Assembly (NCBI RefSeq): GCF_030285625.1
Contig: NZ_CP127294.1
Coordinates: forward strand, 4,164,001 to 4,228,000
DNA: 64,000 bases
Reading direction: 5' to 3'
Source: Amycolatopsis sp. 2-15
Lineage (GTDB): Bacteria; Actinomycetota; Actinomycetes; Mycobacteriales; Pseudonocardiaceae
The position numbers and the translations under genes were made by a program. Below the pieces are notes generated by a model. It was not told where the DNA came from and searched no databases. It saw only the letters and a list, made by a program, of their open reading frames with translations. Of the stretch, positions 42,734 to 52,200 are shown piece after piece; the first letter of the stretch is position 1, and each line of letters starts with the position of its first letter.

Positions 42734-44260
42734 GTGACAACCCTGGAAAACCGGCCGGTCGCCGGAGCCGATCCGTGGACCGGTGCGGCGCTGGTGCCGA
42801 GCGCGGTGGAGAACAGCGTGGCCGAAGTGCGCGCGATCGTGACAGAGGCGGCCGCGGCGGCGCCGGAGCTGGAGGCGCTGGGCCGGCGAGGCCGGGCGAA
42901 CCTGCTGCGTGCGCTGGCCCGGGCGCTGGAAGCCGCCCGTGAGCGGATCATCGCCGTGGCCGACGCCGAGACCGCGCTCGGTGCGGCGCGGCTCGGCGGG
43001 GAGCTGACCCGCACGTGCTACCAATTCGAGTTCTTCGCCGACGTCGTGGCGGACGGCGGCTACGTCGAGGCGACCCTCGACCCGGCCGGGCCGACGCCGA
43101 TGGGGCCGCGGCCGGACCTGCGGCGCATGCTGGTGCCGATCGGGCCCGTGGCCGTGTTCGGGGCGAGCAACTTCCCGCTGGCGTTCTCGGTGCCCGGCGG
43201 GGACACGGCGTCGGCGCTGGCGGCGGGGAACCCCGTGGTGGTGAAGGCGCACGGATCGCACCCCGGGACGTCGCGGCTCGTCCACGAGGTCCTACGTGAA
43301 GCGCTGGTCGCGGCTGGTGCGCCCGCTGGGACGCTCGGACTGGTCTTCGGCCGGGCGGCGGCGGAGACCCTCGTGACCGATCCCGCGATCAAGGCGGTCG
43401 GGTTCACGGGCTCGCTGTCCGGCGGCAGGGCGCTGCTGGATCTCATCCACGGCCGCCCGGAGCCGATCCCGTTCTACGGTGAGCTCTCCAGCCTCAACCC
43501 CCTGGTCGTGACCGCTGCCGCCGCGCGGGAGCGGGGCGCGGAGATCGGGGCGGGGCTCGTCGCGTCCGTGACCGGGTCCGCGGGCCAGCTGTGCACGAAA
43601 CCCGGTCTGGCCCTGGTGCCGGCCGGCGCCGAGGGCGACGCCGTGGTCGCCGCCGCGGCCGAAGCGCTCGGCACCGCGGAAGTGGTGCCGTTGCTCAACC
43701 GGCGGATCCACGAGGCCTACCTCGGCGACACCGCCGAGCTCGTTCGCGCAAGCGGGGTGTCCGAAGTGGCCAGTGGGCCGAACCCGGGATCGGACGGGTA
43801 TCGGGTGGCTCCGCTTCTGGCCACAGTGGACGCCGCCGACATCCCCGCCGAGGCGTTCGCGGAGTACTTCGGTCCCGCCGCCGTGATCGTGCGGTACCGC
43901 TCTCAGGCCGAGCTGCTCGCCGTCCTCGACCAGGCGCCCGCCTCACTCACCGCGACGCTGCACCTCGGTGCGGACGAAACACCGAAGGACCTGGTCACCG
44001 AGCTCGGCCGGCGCGTCGGCCGTCTGGTGTTCAACGGCTTCCCGACGGGTGTGGCCGTGAGCTGGGCTCAGCACCACGGCGGCCCGTGGCCGGCGACCAA
44101 CAGTCTCCACACCTCCGTCGGCGCCACGGCGATCCGCCGGTTCCTGCGCCCGCTCGCCTGGCAGAACGCCCCGGCGCACCTGCTGCCCGACGAGCTCACG
44201 GACGAGCCCGCGGCACCCCTGCCGCGCCGGATCGATGGGCGGCTCCAGACTCGGCGGTGA
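42734..44260 (+). CDS. Aldehyde dehydrogenase, ketoglutarate-semialdehyde dehydrogenase type
   Basis: 508 residues from a GTG. PIGPVAVFGASNFPLAFSVP (cofactor-binding entry), Glu in FYGELSSLNPLVV and the nucleophile in SAGQLCTKPGLALV define the KGSADH branch, which prefers NADP and short dicarboxylic semialdehydes. Final gene of the dioxygenase operon. It may oxidise the ring-cleavage semialdehyde or a downstream aldehyde, alongside the other aldehyde dehydrogenase at 31569. Confidence 0.85.
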   Translation: MTTLENRPVAGADPWTGAALVPSAVENSVAEVRAIVTEAAAAAPELEALGRRGRANLLRALARALEAARERIIAVADAETALGAARLGGELTRTCYQFEFFADVVADGGYVEATLDPAGPTPMGPRPDLRRMLVPIGPVAVFGASNFPLAFSVPGGDTASALAAGNPVVVKAHGSHPGTSRLVHEVLREALVAAGAPAGTLGLVFGRAAAETLVTDPAIKAVGFTGSLSGGRALLDLIHGRPEPIPFYGELSSLNPLVVTAAAARERGAEIGAGLVASVTGSAGQLCTKPGLALVPAGAEGDAVVAAAAEALGTAEVVPLLNRRIHEAYLGDTAELVRASGVSEVASGPNPGSDGYRVAPLLATVDAADIPAEAFAEYFGPAAVIVRYRSQAELLAVLDQAPASLTATLHLGADETPKDLVTELGRRVGRLVFNGFPTGVAVSWAQHHGGPWPATNSLHTSVGATAIRRFLRPLAWQNAPAHLLPDELTDEPAAPLPRRIDGRLQTRR

Positions 44261-44299
44261 CGACCGGGGCACTCCTTAATTCTCCCATCACATCCGAGT

Positions 44300-44740
44300 C
44301 GCACGAAAGCCATTCCTCAGAAGCCTCGGCCCGGAACGGTTCCCGGAAGCGGGGGAACCATTCCGGGCTGGCGCTCCTGGCGGCGGGCGCCTTTGCGCTC
44401 GCGGGCCAGGAAGTCGGTGCAGTCGACAGCGAATCGCGGCTTGTTCACCCGTCGCAACGGGCGATGCCATCGCATTGACCCGAGCTCGATCCGCGGCGGC
44501 CCGCGGCCACACGGTACGGCAGGTCCAGGCCGCGAAGCTCCGGCAGTGACGCGGTGTGGGCGGCCCAGTCGACCGCGCAGTCCAGTGGCACCGCCATGCC
44601 GGCCACGCCGCTATCGCAGCCGGTCCTGCTTCTGAGCCGGCCTCCAGCAGCAGGACGGTCGTGCCCGCATTCTCGCTGAGCGTCGCGGCGACGCCCGGTA
44701 CGGCCGTGCCTGCACTGGTCACGAGGGCGCAGGCAGCGAA
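44300..44740 (-). pseudogene. GMC oxidoreductase, N-terminal relic
   Basis: One frame reads VPGVAATLSENAGTTVLLLE, then AGS, the FAD-binding start of GMC flavoenzymes with its glycine loop degraded. A second frame continues DWAAHTASLPELRGLDLPYR, and a third NAMA, matching the ...GGSSAINAM region. At least two frame changes. Choline-dehydrogenase-like in type, non-functional. Confidence 0.5.
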
Positions 44741-44803
44741 CGAGCCAAGCCCGAGTCCGCACCGGCATTACCGACGACGGCATCACGAAGTGCCGTTGCA
44801 GTA

Positions 44804-45052
44804 CTAATCCGAGGGAAAGCGACACGGGGCCGATGGGTGACCACCGGCCCCGTTCTCATCGCGAACCGAGTACCAGTGGCCGCCGATTTTGGCGGAGGTG
44901 TAGGGCCCCACGGCTGATGTCGCAATCCAAAGAACCGTGTCGTACCAATTTCGTATGCGACATTCCCGTGAGACTTTCCCGCTCACCGAGACGTGTAACT
45001 CGGTTGAGTTCAGGTTGATGGCCGGTTGTCTCGAATTCTTCTCTTTCCGCAA
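44804..45052 (-). CDS. Small protein, possible SH3-like fragment
   Basis: 82 residues starting MRKEKNSRQPAINLNSTELH. The part LWIATSAVGPYTSAKIGGHW, then YSVR, resembles the end of secreted bacterial SH3-like domains, but no signal peptide is present. It may be a truncated remnant. Low confidence that it is expressed. Confidence 0.3.
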   Translation of the reverse strand: MRKEKNSRQPAINLNSTELHVSVSGKVSRECRIRNWYDTVLWIATSAVGPYTSAKIGGHWYSVRDENGAGGHPSAPCRFPSD

Positions 45053-45206
45053 TGGAGAACGAACGTGAACGCCGCCGAAACTGCCGAGGCGGAACCACCT
45101 TCAACTTCGCCGCGATGGGGTCGCAGAGGGCATGACCGCCCTCGCGCGCGCGTTCGGCCACGACACCTAACCCACGCCGGCTCGCCGCGCGCGGGGAAGC
45201 CCGGGT

Positions 45207-45659
45207 TCACCTCCCACGGCGGCGCGCGCCCTGCGCCGTGCGCTCCAACACGGTCGTGATCTCCGCGCCGAGCAGATCATCGGGCACACTCGGGATCAGC
45301 GAGGCGAAGCCACACGCCTCGAAGAACGCCACCCGGGCGCGGGTGTCCGTGCTCCGGTCCACCATCACGGCCACGTGCGTGCAGCCGTGCCGGAACATCT
45401 TGGTCCGCACCTTGGCGCCGTCGATCGCTTCCTGTCCGACCAAGCTGTCGGGGGGCAGTTCGCCGGTCGCCAGCCGGGTGAGCAGATCGATGCCGACAGC
45501 GCGGACGAGCGGTTCGGCGAACGGGTCGTCGATCAGCGCGGGATCCGTGCGCGTCGCGATCGCCCGGGCGGCCGCCGCCGCGGTCGCAGTCGCACCGACG
45601 CTGGAGGCGAGGTCCCAGGTGTCGCCGTCGCGCCTCGTGAAAGTCATGGTTTTGCTCAA
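45207..45659 (-). CDS. SAM-dependent methyltransferase (leucine carboxyl methyltransferase-like), truncated or rearranged
   Basis: 150 residues. The first ~70 ([20 protein letters not shown], then [20 protein letters not shown]) are the N-terminus of the PPM1/TIGR00027 methyltransferases common in actinobacteria. Those proteins have about 280 residues with a SAM-binding G-x-G-x-D motif, which I do not find here. The C-terminal half is different, so the gene is probably broken. It is divergent from a TetR gene 76 bases away. Confidence 0.55.
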   Translation of the reverse strand: MSKTMTFTRRDGDTWDLASSVGATATAAAAARAIATRTDPALIDDPFAEPLVRAVGIDLLTRLATGELPPDSLVGQEAIDGAKVRTKMFRHGCTHVAVMVDRSTDTRARVAFFEACGFASLIPSVPDDLLGAEITTVLERTAQGARRRGR

Positions 45660-45730
45660 CCTTCTTCGGACTTGGGTGTCCTGTGCTCAGCGGACCGTAG
45701 CGGATACTCCCGTCCGTCCGACTAAATTGA

Positions 45731-45745
45731 GAGCGGTGACCGCTC
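45731..45745. promoter_or_regulatory. 15-bp palindrome over the TetR start codon
   Basis: GAGCGGT-G-ACCGCTC is a perfect inverted repeat with a one-base centre. It covers the GTG start of the TetR gene at 45736. Probably its autoregulatory operator. Confidence 0.55.
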
Positions 45746-46341
45746 GTTTGCCTCACAGCCGACGTTCCGACGCCCGGGACAACCGCGACCGCATCCTTGA
45801 TGTGGCTTTCACGGTGTTCGTCACCGATGGACTGGACGTGCCGATCCGGGAGATCGCCCGAGGCGCCGAGGTCGGGCCCGCGACCGTCTACCGCCATTTC
45901 CCGACCAAGGAGAACCTGGTCGCCGAGGTGTTCACCGATCGAATGCTCGCATGGCGATCCAGCTTGGACGAAGGCCTCGCCGACCCTGACCCTTGGCACG
46001 GCTTCTGCCTCGCGGTCGAGAAGCTCTGTGAGCTGCAAGCACGCGACCATGGCTTCACCGCGGCCTTCAAGTCCGCCTTCCCGCGCGCGATGGACTTCGC
46101 CGCGACCCGCACTTCCTCGCTGACCTCCGCAGCCAAACTGATCCGCCGCGCCCAGGACACCGGCCAGCTGCGCCCCGACGTCGTCTTGGACGACCTCATC
46201 CTCATGATCATGGCCAACGACGGCATCCACGCGAGCACACCGGCGGCACGAATCGCGGCCTCCCGACGCTTCGCCGCACTCATGATCCGAGCTTTCCAAG
46301 CCCCACCAGCGACTTCGCCGCTGCCGCAGGCGCCGCACTGA
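45736..46341 (+). CDS. TetR-family regulator
   Basis: 201 residues from a GTG. The HTH is VPIREIARGAEVGPATVYRH followed by FPTKENLV. The C-terminal domain (SLTSAAKLIRRAQDTGQLRP, then DDLILMIMANDGI) resembles the SbtR-like C-terminal type. Divergent from the truncated methyltransferase gene, which it likely controlled. Confidence 0.85.
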   Translation: MTARLPHSRRSDARDNRDRILDVAFTVFVTDGLDVPIREIARGAEVGPATVYRHFPTKENLVAEVFTDRMLAWRSSLDEGLADPDPWHGFCLAVEKLCELQARDHGFTAAFKSAFPRAMDFAATRTSSLTSAAKLIRRAQDTGQLRPDVVLDDLILMIMANDGIHASTPAARIAASRRFAALMIRAFQAPPATSPLPQAPH

Positions 46342-46549
46342 CGTCGGCCACCGGCATCCAGCACCCACCTCGCCCTGCGGCGAGCACCTCAGAAACGATC
46401 GCGCGTGCCTCCTACAGCGACATCGTCTTCGGCCTGCTGTCCCCGGCCGGGCTGGACTACGCCCCACAGCTGGCCGACCTTAGCTCTACGACGGAGCGCT
46501 AATCTGAGCCACTCCGATCGCCGGGCTGAGGCGAGTCGTGTGGACGTCG

Positions 46550-46981
46550 TCAGCTCAGCGAAACGGTGCCGTCTTCGGAGATGCGCCAGTTGGGGTTGTG
46601 AGCGATCTCCCAAATGATGCCGTTCGGGTCGCGGACGTGGGCGTGGAAGATGCCGCCGAACTCGCCGGGTTGTGGCTTCTTCAGCACGGTTCCGCCGGCG
46701 GCGGCCATGGTGTCCACAATAGACCGGACTTCTTCGGGGCTGTCGACGTTGTGGGAAATGATCACGCCGGAGATCGAGGCACGGTCAGTGCCGTCGGCGA
46801 GATCACGGTTAAAATTCGCCGCGTCGAATAGGCCCAGCACCACACCGGGCGCCACCTGGAAGAAGATGATCTCGCCCGGCACGTCGGCCAGCGGGATCCA
46901 GCCCAGGGCGTCCGCATAGAAGCGACGCGCGGCGTCTAGATCGGCGGTCGCGAAGGTCATGAAGTGCACGTTCTGCCGCAC
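46550..46981 (-). CDS. VOC-family (glyoxalase/bleomycin-resistance fold) protein
   Basis: 143 residues. Paired beta-alpha-beta-beta-beta modules: MTFATADLDAARRFYADALG with a first-module metal position, then GIFHAHVRDPNGIIWEIAHN with His and Glu in the second module. Typical of small VOC enzymes or binding proteins of unknown substrate. It is intact and monocistronic, just left of the insertion-sequence stack. Confidence 0.8.
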   Translation of the reverse strand: MRQNVHFMTFATADLDAARRFYADALGWIPLADVPGEIIFFQVAPGVVLGLFDAANFNRDLADGTDRASISGVIISHNVDSPEEVRSIVDTMAAAGGTVLKKPQPGEFGGIFHAHVRDPNGIIWEIAHNPNWRISEDGTVSLS

Positions 46982-47484
46982 TGTGTCCCCTTTCGTCGGC
47001 GATCAGCCTAGAGCCTGCCTGTATACCAAAGGGCGCGAGCGGCAATCAGCTTGAGCAGGCTGGGACACGCCGTCGTACGTTCCAAGAGCCGGATCGAAGC
47101 TTCTCGCCGCTGTTGAACATATGTTCTAACGCTGGTGTGGACCTGTGGTAGCGGGAACCATCCGAGCGCCGCTGGCCGCGAACCTTGCCGGGCCCGGCCG
47201 AGGCAGGGTCGGGCGAACAGGCGACGCGCTCCATCTACCCGTGGTTCGGCGGCCCCGGCCAGGTCCGCGTGAAGTTCACCATCGCGCCGCGAAAGGTGAC
47301 GAGCTAGCTGGTCTTGTCCGCCCGTCGATCAACCCAGCAGTCCTGCGCCCCGGCACCGGGTTTCAGTCCCCACCATGCGAGCACCAGCGTTCGCCTCGCC
47401 GGTGGCTGCCGCGTGCTCAGCTCTGCCAGCCCACTCCACGTCGTTCATCGATCGTGAGTGGTCATCGGGTGGTCATCCGTAGGA
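46982..47484. other. No complete gene; possible C-terminal fragment
   Basis: One plus-strand frame ends IYPWFGGPGQVRVKFTIAPR before a TAG at about 47307. It looks like the end of a real protein, but I cannot name it. The rest shows no coding signal and runs up to the CTAG where IS701 begins. Confidence 0.3.
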
Positions 47485-48842
47485 CTAGTACTGCAACGGC
47501 AGTTGCTGGCGTTGTGGTAGATCATCGTGGTGGTGGTCGATGTGGTGATGGATCAGCTGGGTCGGGTGCATGAGCGGATCTCTGGCCGGTTCGCGCGGTC
47601 GGAGCCGCGGGCTCGGGCGCGGGAGTATGTGTCCGGGTTGGTCGCTGGTTTGGAGCGGAAGAATGGGTGGACGCTGGCCGAGCAGGCCGGTGAGATGTCG
47701 CCGGATGGGATGCAGCGGCTGCTGCGCTGGGCGGACTGGGACATCGACGGCGTCCGCGATGACGTTCGCGACTACGTCATCGAGCACCTCGGCGAGCCCG
47801 GTGGCGTGCTGATCGTGGACGACACCGGGTTCCTGAAGAAAGGCGTCCGCTCGGCCGGTGTGCAGCGGCAGTATTCGGGAACGGCGGGCCGGATCGAGAA
47901 CTGCCAGATCGGCACGTTCCTGGCCTATGCCGGTGCTCGCGGGCATGCGCTGATCGATCGGGAGCTGTATCTGCCCGAGCCCTGGATCGCGGACCGGGAT
48001 CGGTGCCGGCGGGCGGGGATCCCGGAAGGGGCCGAGTTCGAGACCAAGCCGCGCCAGGCCATGGCGATGTTGGCCCGGGCCTTCGCCGCGCAGGTGCCGT
48101 TCGCCTGGGTCACCGCCGATGAGGCCTACGGGCAGGTCAAGTACCTGCGGCTGTGGCTGGAAGCCCACGACGCCGCACACGTGCTGGCCACCAAGGTCAA
48201 CGACACCCTGGTCACCACCGGCGGCACCGAGACCCGCGCCGACGAGCTGATCGCGGACCTGCCAGCCAGGGCGTGGCGGCGGTTGTCGGTCGGGGCCGGG
48301 GCGCACGGGCCACGGGAGTACGACTGGGCGCGGGTACCGATCCGGATCGGCTGGCAGCCCGGGCGCGGGCACTGGCTGCTCGCCCGCCGCAAGGTCACCG
48401 ATCCGACGGAGATCGCCTACTACGTCTGCTACGGACCCCGCCGCTCGACGCTGCTGGACCTGGCCTGGATCGCCGGGACTCGCTGGCGGATCGAGGAATG
48501 CTTCCAGCAGGCCAAAAACGAAGCCGGACTCGATCAGTATCAGGTCCGGTCTTGGCGAGCGTGGTATGCCCACATCACCCTGTCCATGCTCGCCCACGCC
48601 TGGCTCGCCGTCTCCCGATCCCTTGTCACAAAAGGGGAACCGGAGCCGACGAGCCGGGCATGATCGGATTCACGCTACCGGAGATCCGGCGCCTGCTTAC
48701 CAAGCTGGTCTTGCGTGTCGCCGACGCCGCCAACCACGTCTGGGCCTGGTCCCGCTTCCGCCGCCGACGACAACACCAAGCCCGGCTCAGCCACTACAAA
48801 CGACGCGGCTACCCACTCGCCTAACTGCCGTTGCAGTACTAG
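47485..48842 (+). mobile_element. IS701-family insertion sequence with CTAG duplication
   Basis: The element spans 47489-48838. Its 16-bp ends are perfect inverted repeats (TACTGCAACGGCAGTT at 47489-47504 and its complement at 48823-48838). CTAG flanks it at 47485-47488 and 48839-48842, the 4-bp target duplication of this family. The right CTAG is shared with the next element. Confidence 0.88.
47527..48824 (+). CDS. IS701-family transposase, frame change near the 3' end
   Basis: The main frame encodes 378 residues with DDE residues in LIVDDTGFLKKG, VTADEAYGQ and WRIEECFQQAKNEAGLDQYQ. It stops at 48661-48663. The family's C-terminal tail (EIRRLLTKLVLRVADAANHV to HYKRRGYPLA) follows in the -1 frame. 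ACA-AAA-GGG-G at about 48627-48636 is a plausible slip site. Either programmed frameshifting or an inactivating indel. Start GTG 47527; ATG 47548 is possible. Confidence 0.8.
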
Positions 48843-49736
48843 AGCACGTCTGACAAAGCCTTGGTCCAGGTGATCACGGCGTGGAGGAGTACGGCGGAGC
48901 GGTAGACGATGGCCAGCTTGTCGAAGCGGGTGGCCAAGCCACGCCATTGTTTGAGCAGGTTGAAGCCGCGCTCGACGACGTTGCGGCCGCGGTAGTCGAG
49001 GACATCGAACGCTGGTGGGCGGCCGCCGCGTGAACCCCGGCGTGTGCGGTGCCCGACCTGATCGGCAGGTTCGGGGATGACGGCGGTGATGCCGCGGGTG
49101 CGCAAGTGCCCGCGGATCGCTCGCGAGGAGTAGGCCTTGTCGCCCCGGACCCGGTCGGGACGAGTACGTGCCCGACCACGCCCAGCCCGACGGATCCGCA
49201 GGTGCCGCATCAGGTGCGGAAACATCGGTGCGTCGCCGGCCTGACCGGGACCGACCAACGTCACCAGTGGTCGGCCGTTCCCGTCGACGAGGTGGTGGAC
49301 CTTCGTGCTCCAGCCGCCGCGCGAGCGGCCGATCGCATGATCAGGCGGCTCGGCGAGCAGATCCGTGTAGTTCGACCCAGCCCCCTGTGACACGCCTGAT
49401 GTTGGTGGCGTGCTGATGCGCCCGCGCGATCGTGGAATCCACCGACACCGCCCAATCCACCATCCCGGCCGCATCCGCAGCGGTCAGCAGCCGCTGCAAC
49501 ACGGTGTCCCACGTGCCGTCACCGGCCATGCGACGGTGCCAGGTCCAGATCGTCTGCCACGGACCGAACACCGCCGGCACATCCCGCCACGCGATCCCGC
49601 ACCGATACCGGTAGATGATCCCTTCCACCATCGCCCGCGCGTCCGAAAACGGACGACCCCGCTTACCGGTGCGCACCGGCAACAGATCCTCGATCAACAC
49701 CCACTGCTCATCCGACAGCAACATCCCAGCCGCCAC
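48839..49736 (-). CDS. IS5-family transposase in two frames
   Basis: The first frame (49341-49736) holds LLSDEQWVLIEDLLPVRTGK and the first Asp in WAVSVDSTIARAHQH. The second (to 48839) holds AIGRSRGGWSTKVHHLVDGN, Asp in VRGDKAYSSRAIR and Glu in NVVERGFNLLKQWRGLATRF. A -1 shift at ACA-GGG-GGC, near 49390, joins them, as in other IS427-type elements. The stop codon TAG is contributed by the flanking CTAG at 48839-48842. Confidence 0.8.
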
Positions 49737-49759
49737 ACACGACGTTTGTCAGACACGCC
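48843..49759 (-). mobile_element. IS5-family (IS427-like) insertion sequence
   Basis: Imperfect terminal repeats share GTCTGACAAA (AGCACGTCTGACAAAGC at 48843 and GGCGTGTCTGACAAACG reading back from 49759). CTAG borders it on both sides (48839-48842 and 49760-49763). Two overlapping frames on the minus strand encode the transposase. It lies directly between IS701 and IS481 with no other sequence. Confidence 0.82.
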
Positions 49760-49868
49760 CTAGGTGTATTTGGCCAGGACGTTGGTTGCGGAAGGGGTCT
49801 GGTTGACGTGGGGAGAACCTCCGGTTGAGGGGTGGCTTGTCTAGGACCCACGTCAACCGGAGGCTCTC

Positions 49869-50666
49869 GTGTCTCACCGTAATGCCCGGACCACGTTCCT
49901 GGGCAGGTTGCTGATCGTCCAGCGTCACCAGGCCGGATGGCCGCAAGCACACATCGCCGCCGCGATGGGAATCTCTCGCAAATGCGTGAAGACCTGGCTG
50001 GACCGCTACGCCACCGAGGGGGAGCCCGGTCTTCGTGACCGATCCTCGCGGCCGCATACCTCACCGCGGCGGACCGATGATCAGCTCGAGCAGCGGATCA
50101 TCACGTTGCGGCAGCGTGAACGCCGCGGCCCGGCCTGGCTCAGCTGTGCACTGGGTGTCCCGACACGGACGGTGTCGCGGGTGCTGGCCCGCCACCAGAT
50201 CCCGCGACTGGCGACGCTCGACCCGATCACCGGGCAGGTGATCCGGGCCAGCAAGACCACAGCCGTCCGCTATGAGCGGGAGCAGCCGGGCGAGCTGGTC
50301 CACATGGACGTCAAGAAGATCGGCCGCATCCCCGACGGCGGCGGCTGGCGAGCCCACGGCCGGGCCCAGCGGGAAGCCACCCGCGACCGCAGCGCCAAGA
50401 TCGGATACGACTACGTCCACTCCCTGGTCGACGACCACTCCCGCCTGGCCTACTCCGAGATCCACCCGGACGAGAAAGGGCCAACCTGCGCTGCCTTCCT
50501 CACCCGGGCGATCACCTACTTCGCCGGCCACGGCATCACCCGCATCCAACGGCTGATGACCGACAACGCCTGGGCCTACCGCTGGTCCCTGCGCGAGGTC
50601 TGCGCCGAGCACAACATCCGGCAGAAGTTCATCAAGCCCCACTGCCCCTGGCAAAACGGCAAAGTC
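49869..50666 (+). pseudogene. IS481 transposase, 5' part
   Basis: Begins VSHRNARTTFLGRLLIVQRH with an HTH (AHIAAAMGISRKCVKTWLDR). The DDE core has Asp in LVHMDVKKIG and Asp in LMTDNAWAY. It is cut after NGKV, two codons before the expected catalytic Glu. The remainder is at 52030-52200. Confidence 0.85.
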
Positions 50667-50699
50667 TGTGAAGACTGGGGCTTGGTGCTGCGCCGGGCT

Positions 50700-50865
50700 G
50701 GTTTGACCCCGGCCAAGGTATGACCCGAGGCGCGACCTTGGTGTCCTGCGTTCGATTTGTCGGCCGGTCCGGGCGCAGCACCGTACGCGCACCGGCCAGA
50801 CGGGTCTGACCTGATAGGAGCTTGGACCAGAAGCCCCGTCACAGACCTGTCGCCCGTCCGGTCGG
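50700..50865 (+). ncRNA. Candidate IS110 bridge RNA
   Basis: Four guide-like segments occur in the expected order. CAAGGT (50714-50719) matches the left target CAAAGT before the insertion point with one G-T wobble. CGTTCGAT (50749-50756) is the exact complement of the right target ATCGAACG (52030-52037). ATAGGAGC (50814-50821) is identical to the element's right end (52022-52029). TCACAG (50839-50844) is the complement of CTGTGA at the left junction (50666-50671). A hairpin GGCCGGT/ACCGGCC (50762-50768/50791-50797) separates the two guide pairs. The ends of the RNA are guesses. Confidence 0.65.
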
Positions 50866-50912
50866 TTCGCCCCGTCCGCGAGCGTGAACCCACCGGAGGA
50901 GCGAGTTCCAGC

Positions 50913-52016
50913 ATGGCAACCATCGCAACCCGTGTCATCGGCGGCGTCGACACCCACAAACACACCCACTACGCGGCCGTGGTCGACGAGCACGGCCGGT
51001 TACTCGGACACCGTGAGTTCCCCGCCCGCGACCGCGGCTATGCACAGTTGTTGGAATGGATCAGGGGCCACGGCGTCATCGCCTCGATCGGTGTCGAGAG
51101 CACCGGGTCGTTCGGTGCTTCCCTGAGCAGGTTTCTCACCGCCGCCAACGTCCGGGTCATCGAGGTCAACCGGCCAAACCGTCTGGCCCGGCGTCTGGAT
51201 GGCAAGTCCGACCGCCTGGACGCCGAGCAGATCGCCCGCGCTGTTCTCGGGCAAACATCGACCGCGACCCCGAAAGCCAAGTCTGGCGTCGTCGAGGTGA
51301 TCCGAACCCTCCGAATCACCCGAACCAGCGCGGTCAAGGCCCGGACCCAGACGTTCAACACCCTCTGGGGCGTGATGATCGGTGCGCCCTCGCCCTTACG
51401 GGACGACCTGGTGGCCTTGACCAAGAGGACCCTGATCAACCGATGCCTGCAACTGGACCCAGAAACCGATGACGTCCTCACTCTGATCGACGCACCCGAG
51501 CAGTTGCTCACGGCCGGAGTGACAACAGCGCTGCGCGACCTGGCACGCCGCTGGAAGGCATTGGACGAAGAGATCACAACGCTCAACAAACAGATCGAGG
51601 CGTTGGTCCGCTCCACCGCGCCGGAACTCGTCGAACTTCACGGGGTGGGCATCGAGTTGGCTGGGCAATTCCTGGTCACCGCCGGCGACAACGCCGAGCG
51701 CATCCGCAGCGAGGCAGCCTTTGCCAAACTCTGCGGAGTCGCTCCACAACCAGCCAGTAGCGGCCGCACCACCGGCCGCCACCGGCTCAGCCGCAGCGGC
51801 GATCGCGCCGCGAACAGCGCCCTCTACATCGTGACCATCGTCCGCATGCGCCGTCACCAGCCCACTCGTGACTACCTCGACCGGCGGACCGCCGAAGGAC
51901 GGAGCAAACGCGAGATCATCCGCTGCCTCAAGCGCTACATCGCCCGCGAGATCTACGCCAACCTTCCGCGATCGGCGACGGTCGACCCAGAGCCAGCCCT
52001 TCCGAGCGTTGCTTGA
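50913..52016 (+). CDS. IS110-family recombinase (DEDD/serine transposase)
   Basis: 367 residues from ATG 50913, GGAGGAG upstream. The N-terminal RuvC-like DEDD domain has Asp in IGGVDTHKHTH, Glu in IGVESTGSFG and the Asp pair in KSDRLDAEQIAR. The C-terminal Tnp domain has GVAPQPASSGRTTGRHRLSR with the catalytic Ser. All expected motifs are present and the frame is intact, so the element could be active. Confidence 0.92.
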   Translation: MATIATRVIGGVDTHKHTHYAAVVDEHGRLLGHREFPARDRGYAQLLEWIRGHGVIASIGVESTGSFGASLSRFLTAANVRVIEVNRPNRLARRLDGKSDRLDAEQIARAVLGQTSTATPKAKSGVVEVIRTLRITRTSAVKARTQTFNTLWGVMIGAPSPLRDDLVALTKRTLINRCLQLDPETDDVLTLIDAPEQLLTAGVTTALRDLARRWKALDEEITTLNKQIEALVRSTAPELVELHGVGIELAGQFLVTAGDNAERIRSEAAFAKLCGVAPQPASSGRTTGRHRLSRSGDRAANSALYIVTIVRMRRHQPTRDYLDRRTAEGRSKREIIRCLKRYIAREIYANLPRSATVDPEPALPSVA

Positions 52017-52029
52017 CAAACATAGGAGC

Positions 52030-52200
52030 ATCGAACGTCTCAACCGCACTCTGCTCGACGAATGGGCCTACCGCCAGGCCTTCGCCAGCAACGCTGACCG
52101 CACCGCAGCCCTTGCACCCTGGCTCCAGCACTACAACACTCAACGCCGCCACAGCGCACTCGGCGGCCACCCACCCACCAGCCGACTGCCACCAACCTGA
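52030..52200 (+). pseudogene. IS481 transposase, 3' part
   Basis: Reads IERLNRTLLDEWAYRQAFAS to HSALGGHPPTSRLPPT and a stop. This is the C-terminal end of the IS481 transposase including its catalytic Glu, separated from the rest by IS110. The stop is 11 bases before the element end. Confidence 0.85.

Larger units (their letters stand above)
50667..52029 (+). mobile_element. IS110-family element nested in IS481
   Basis: The boundaries follow from rejoining the IS481 transposase: codons ...N-G-K-V (to 50666) and I-E-R-L-N-R (from 52030) become contiguous. The left non-coding end is about 246 bp. The right end beyond the recombinase stop is only about 12 bp. No inverted repeats or target duplication are seen beyond a shared C. 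This asymmetric layout is typical of the IS110 group, whose long left end encodes the bridge RNA. Confidence 0.85.

Noticed and set aside
44804..45052. Secreted SH3-domain protein
   Set aside because: No signal peptide and too short for the domain, so it is kept only as a low-confidence small frame.
50757..50912. Longer N-terminus for the IS110 recombinase
   Set aside because: The frame is open upstream, but that DNA is the bridge-RNA region, and the family's conserved start IGGVDTHK follows directly after ATG 50913.
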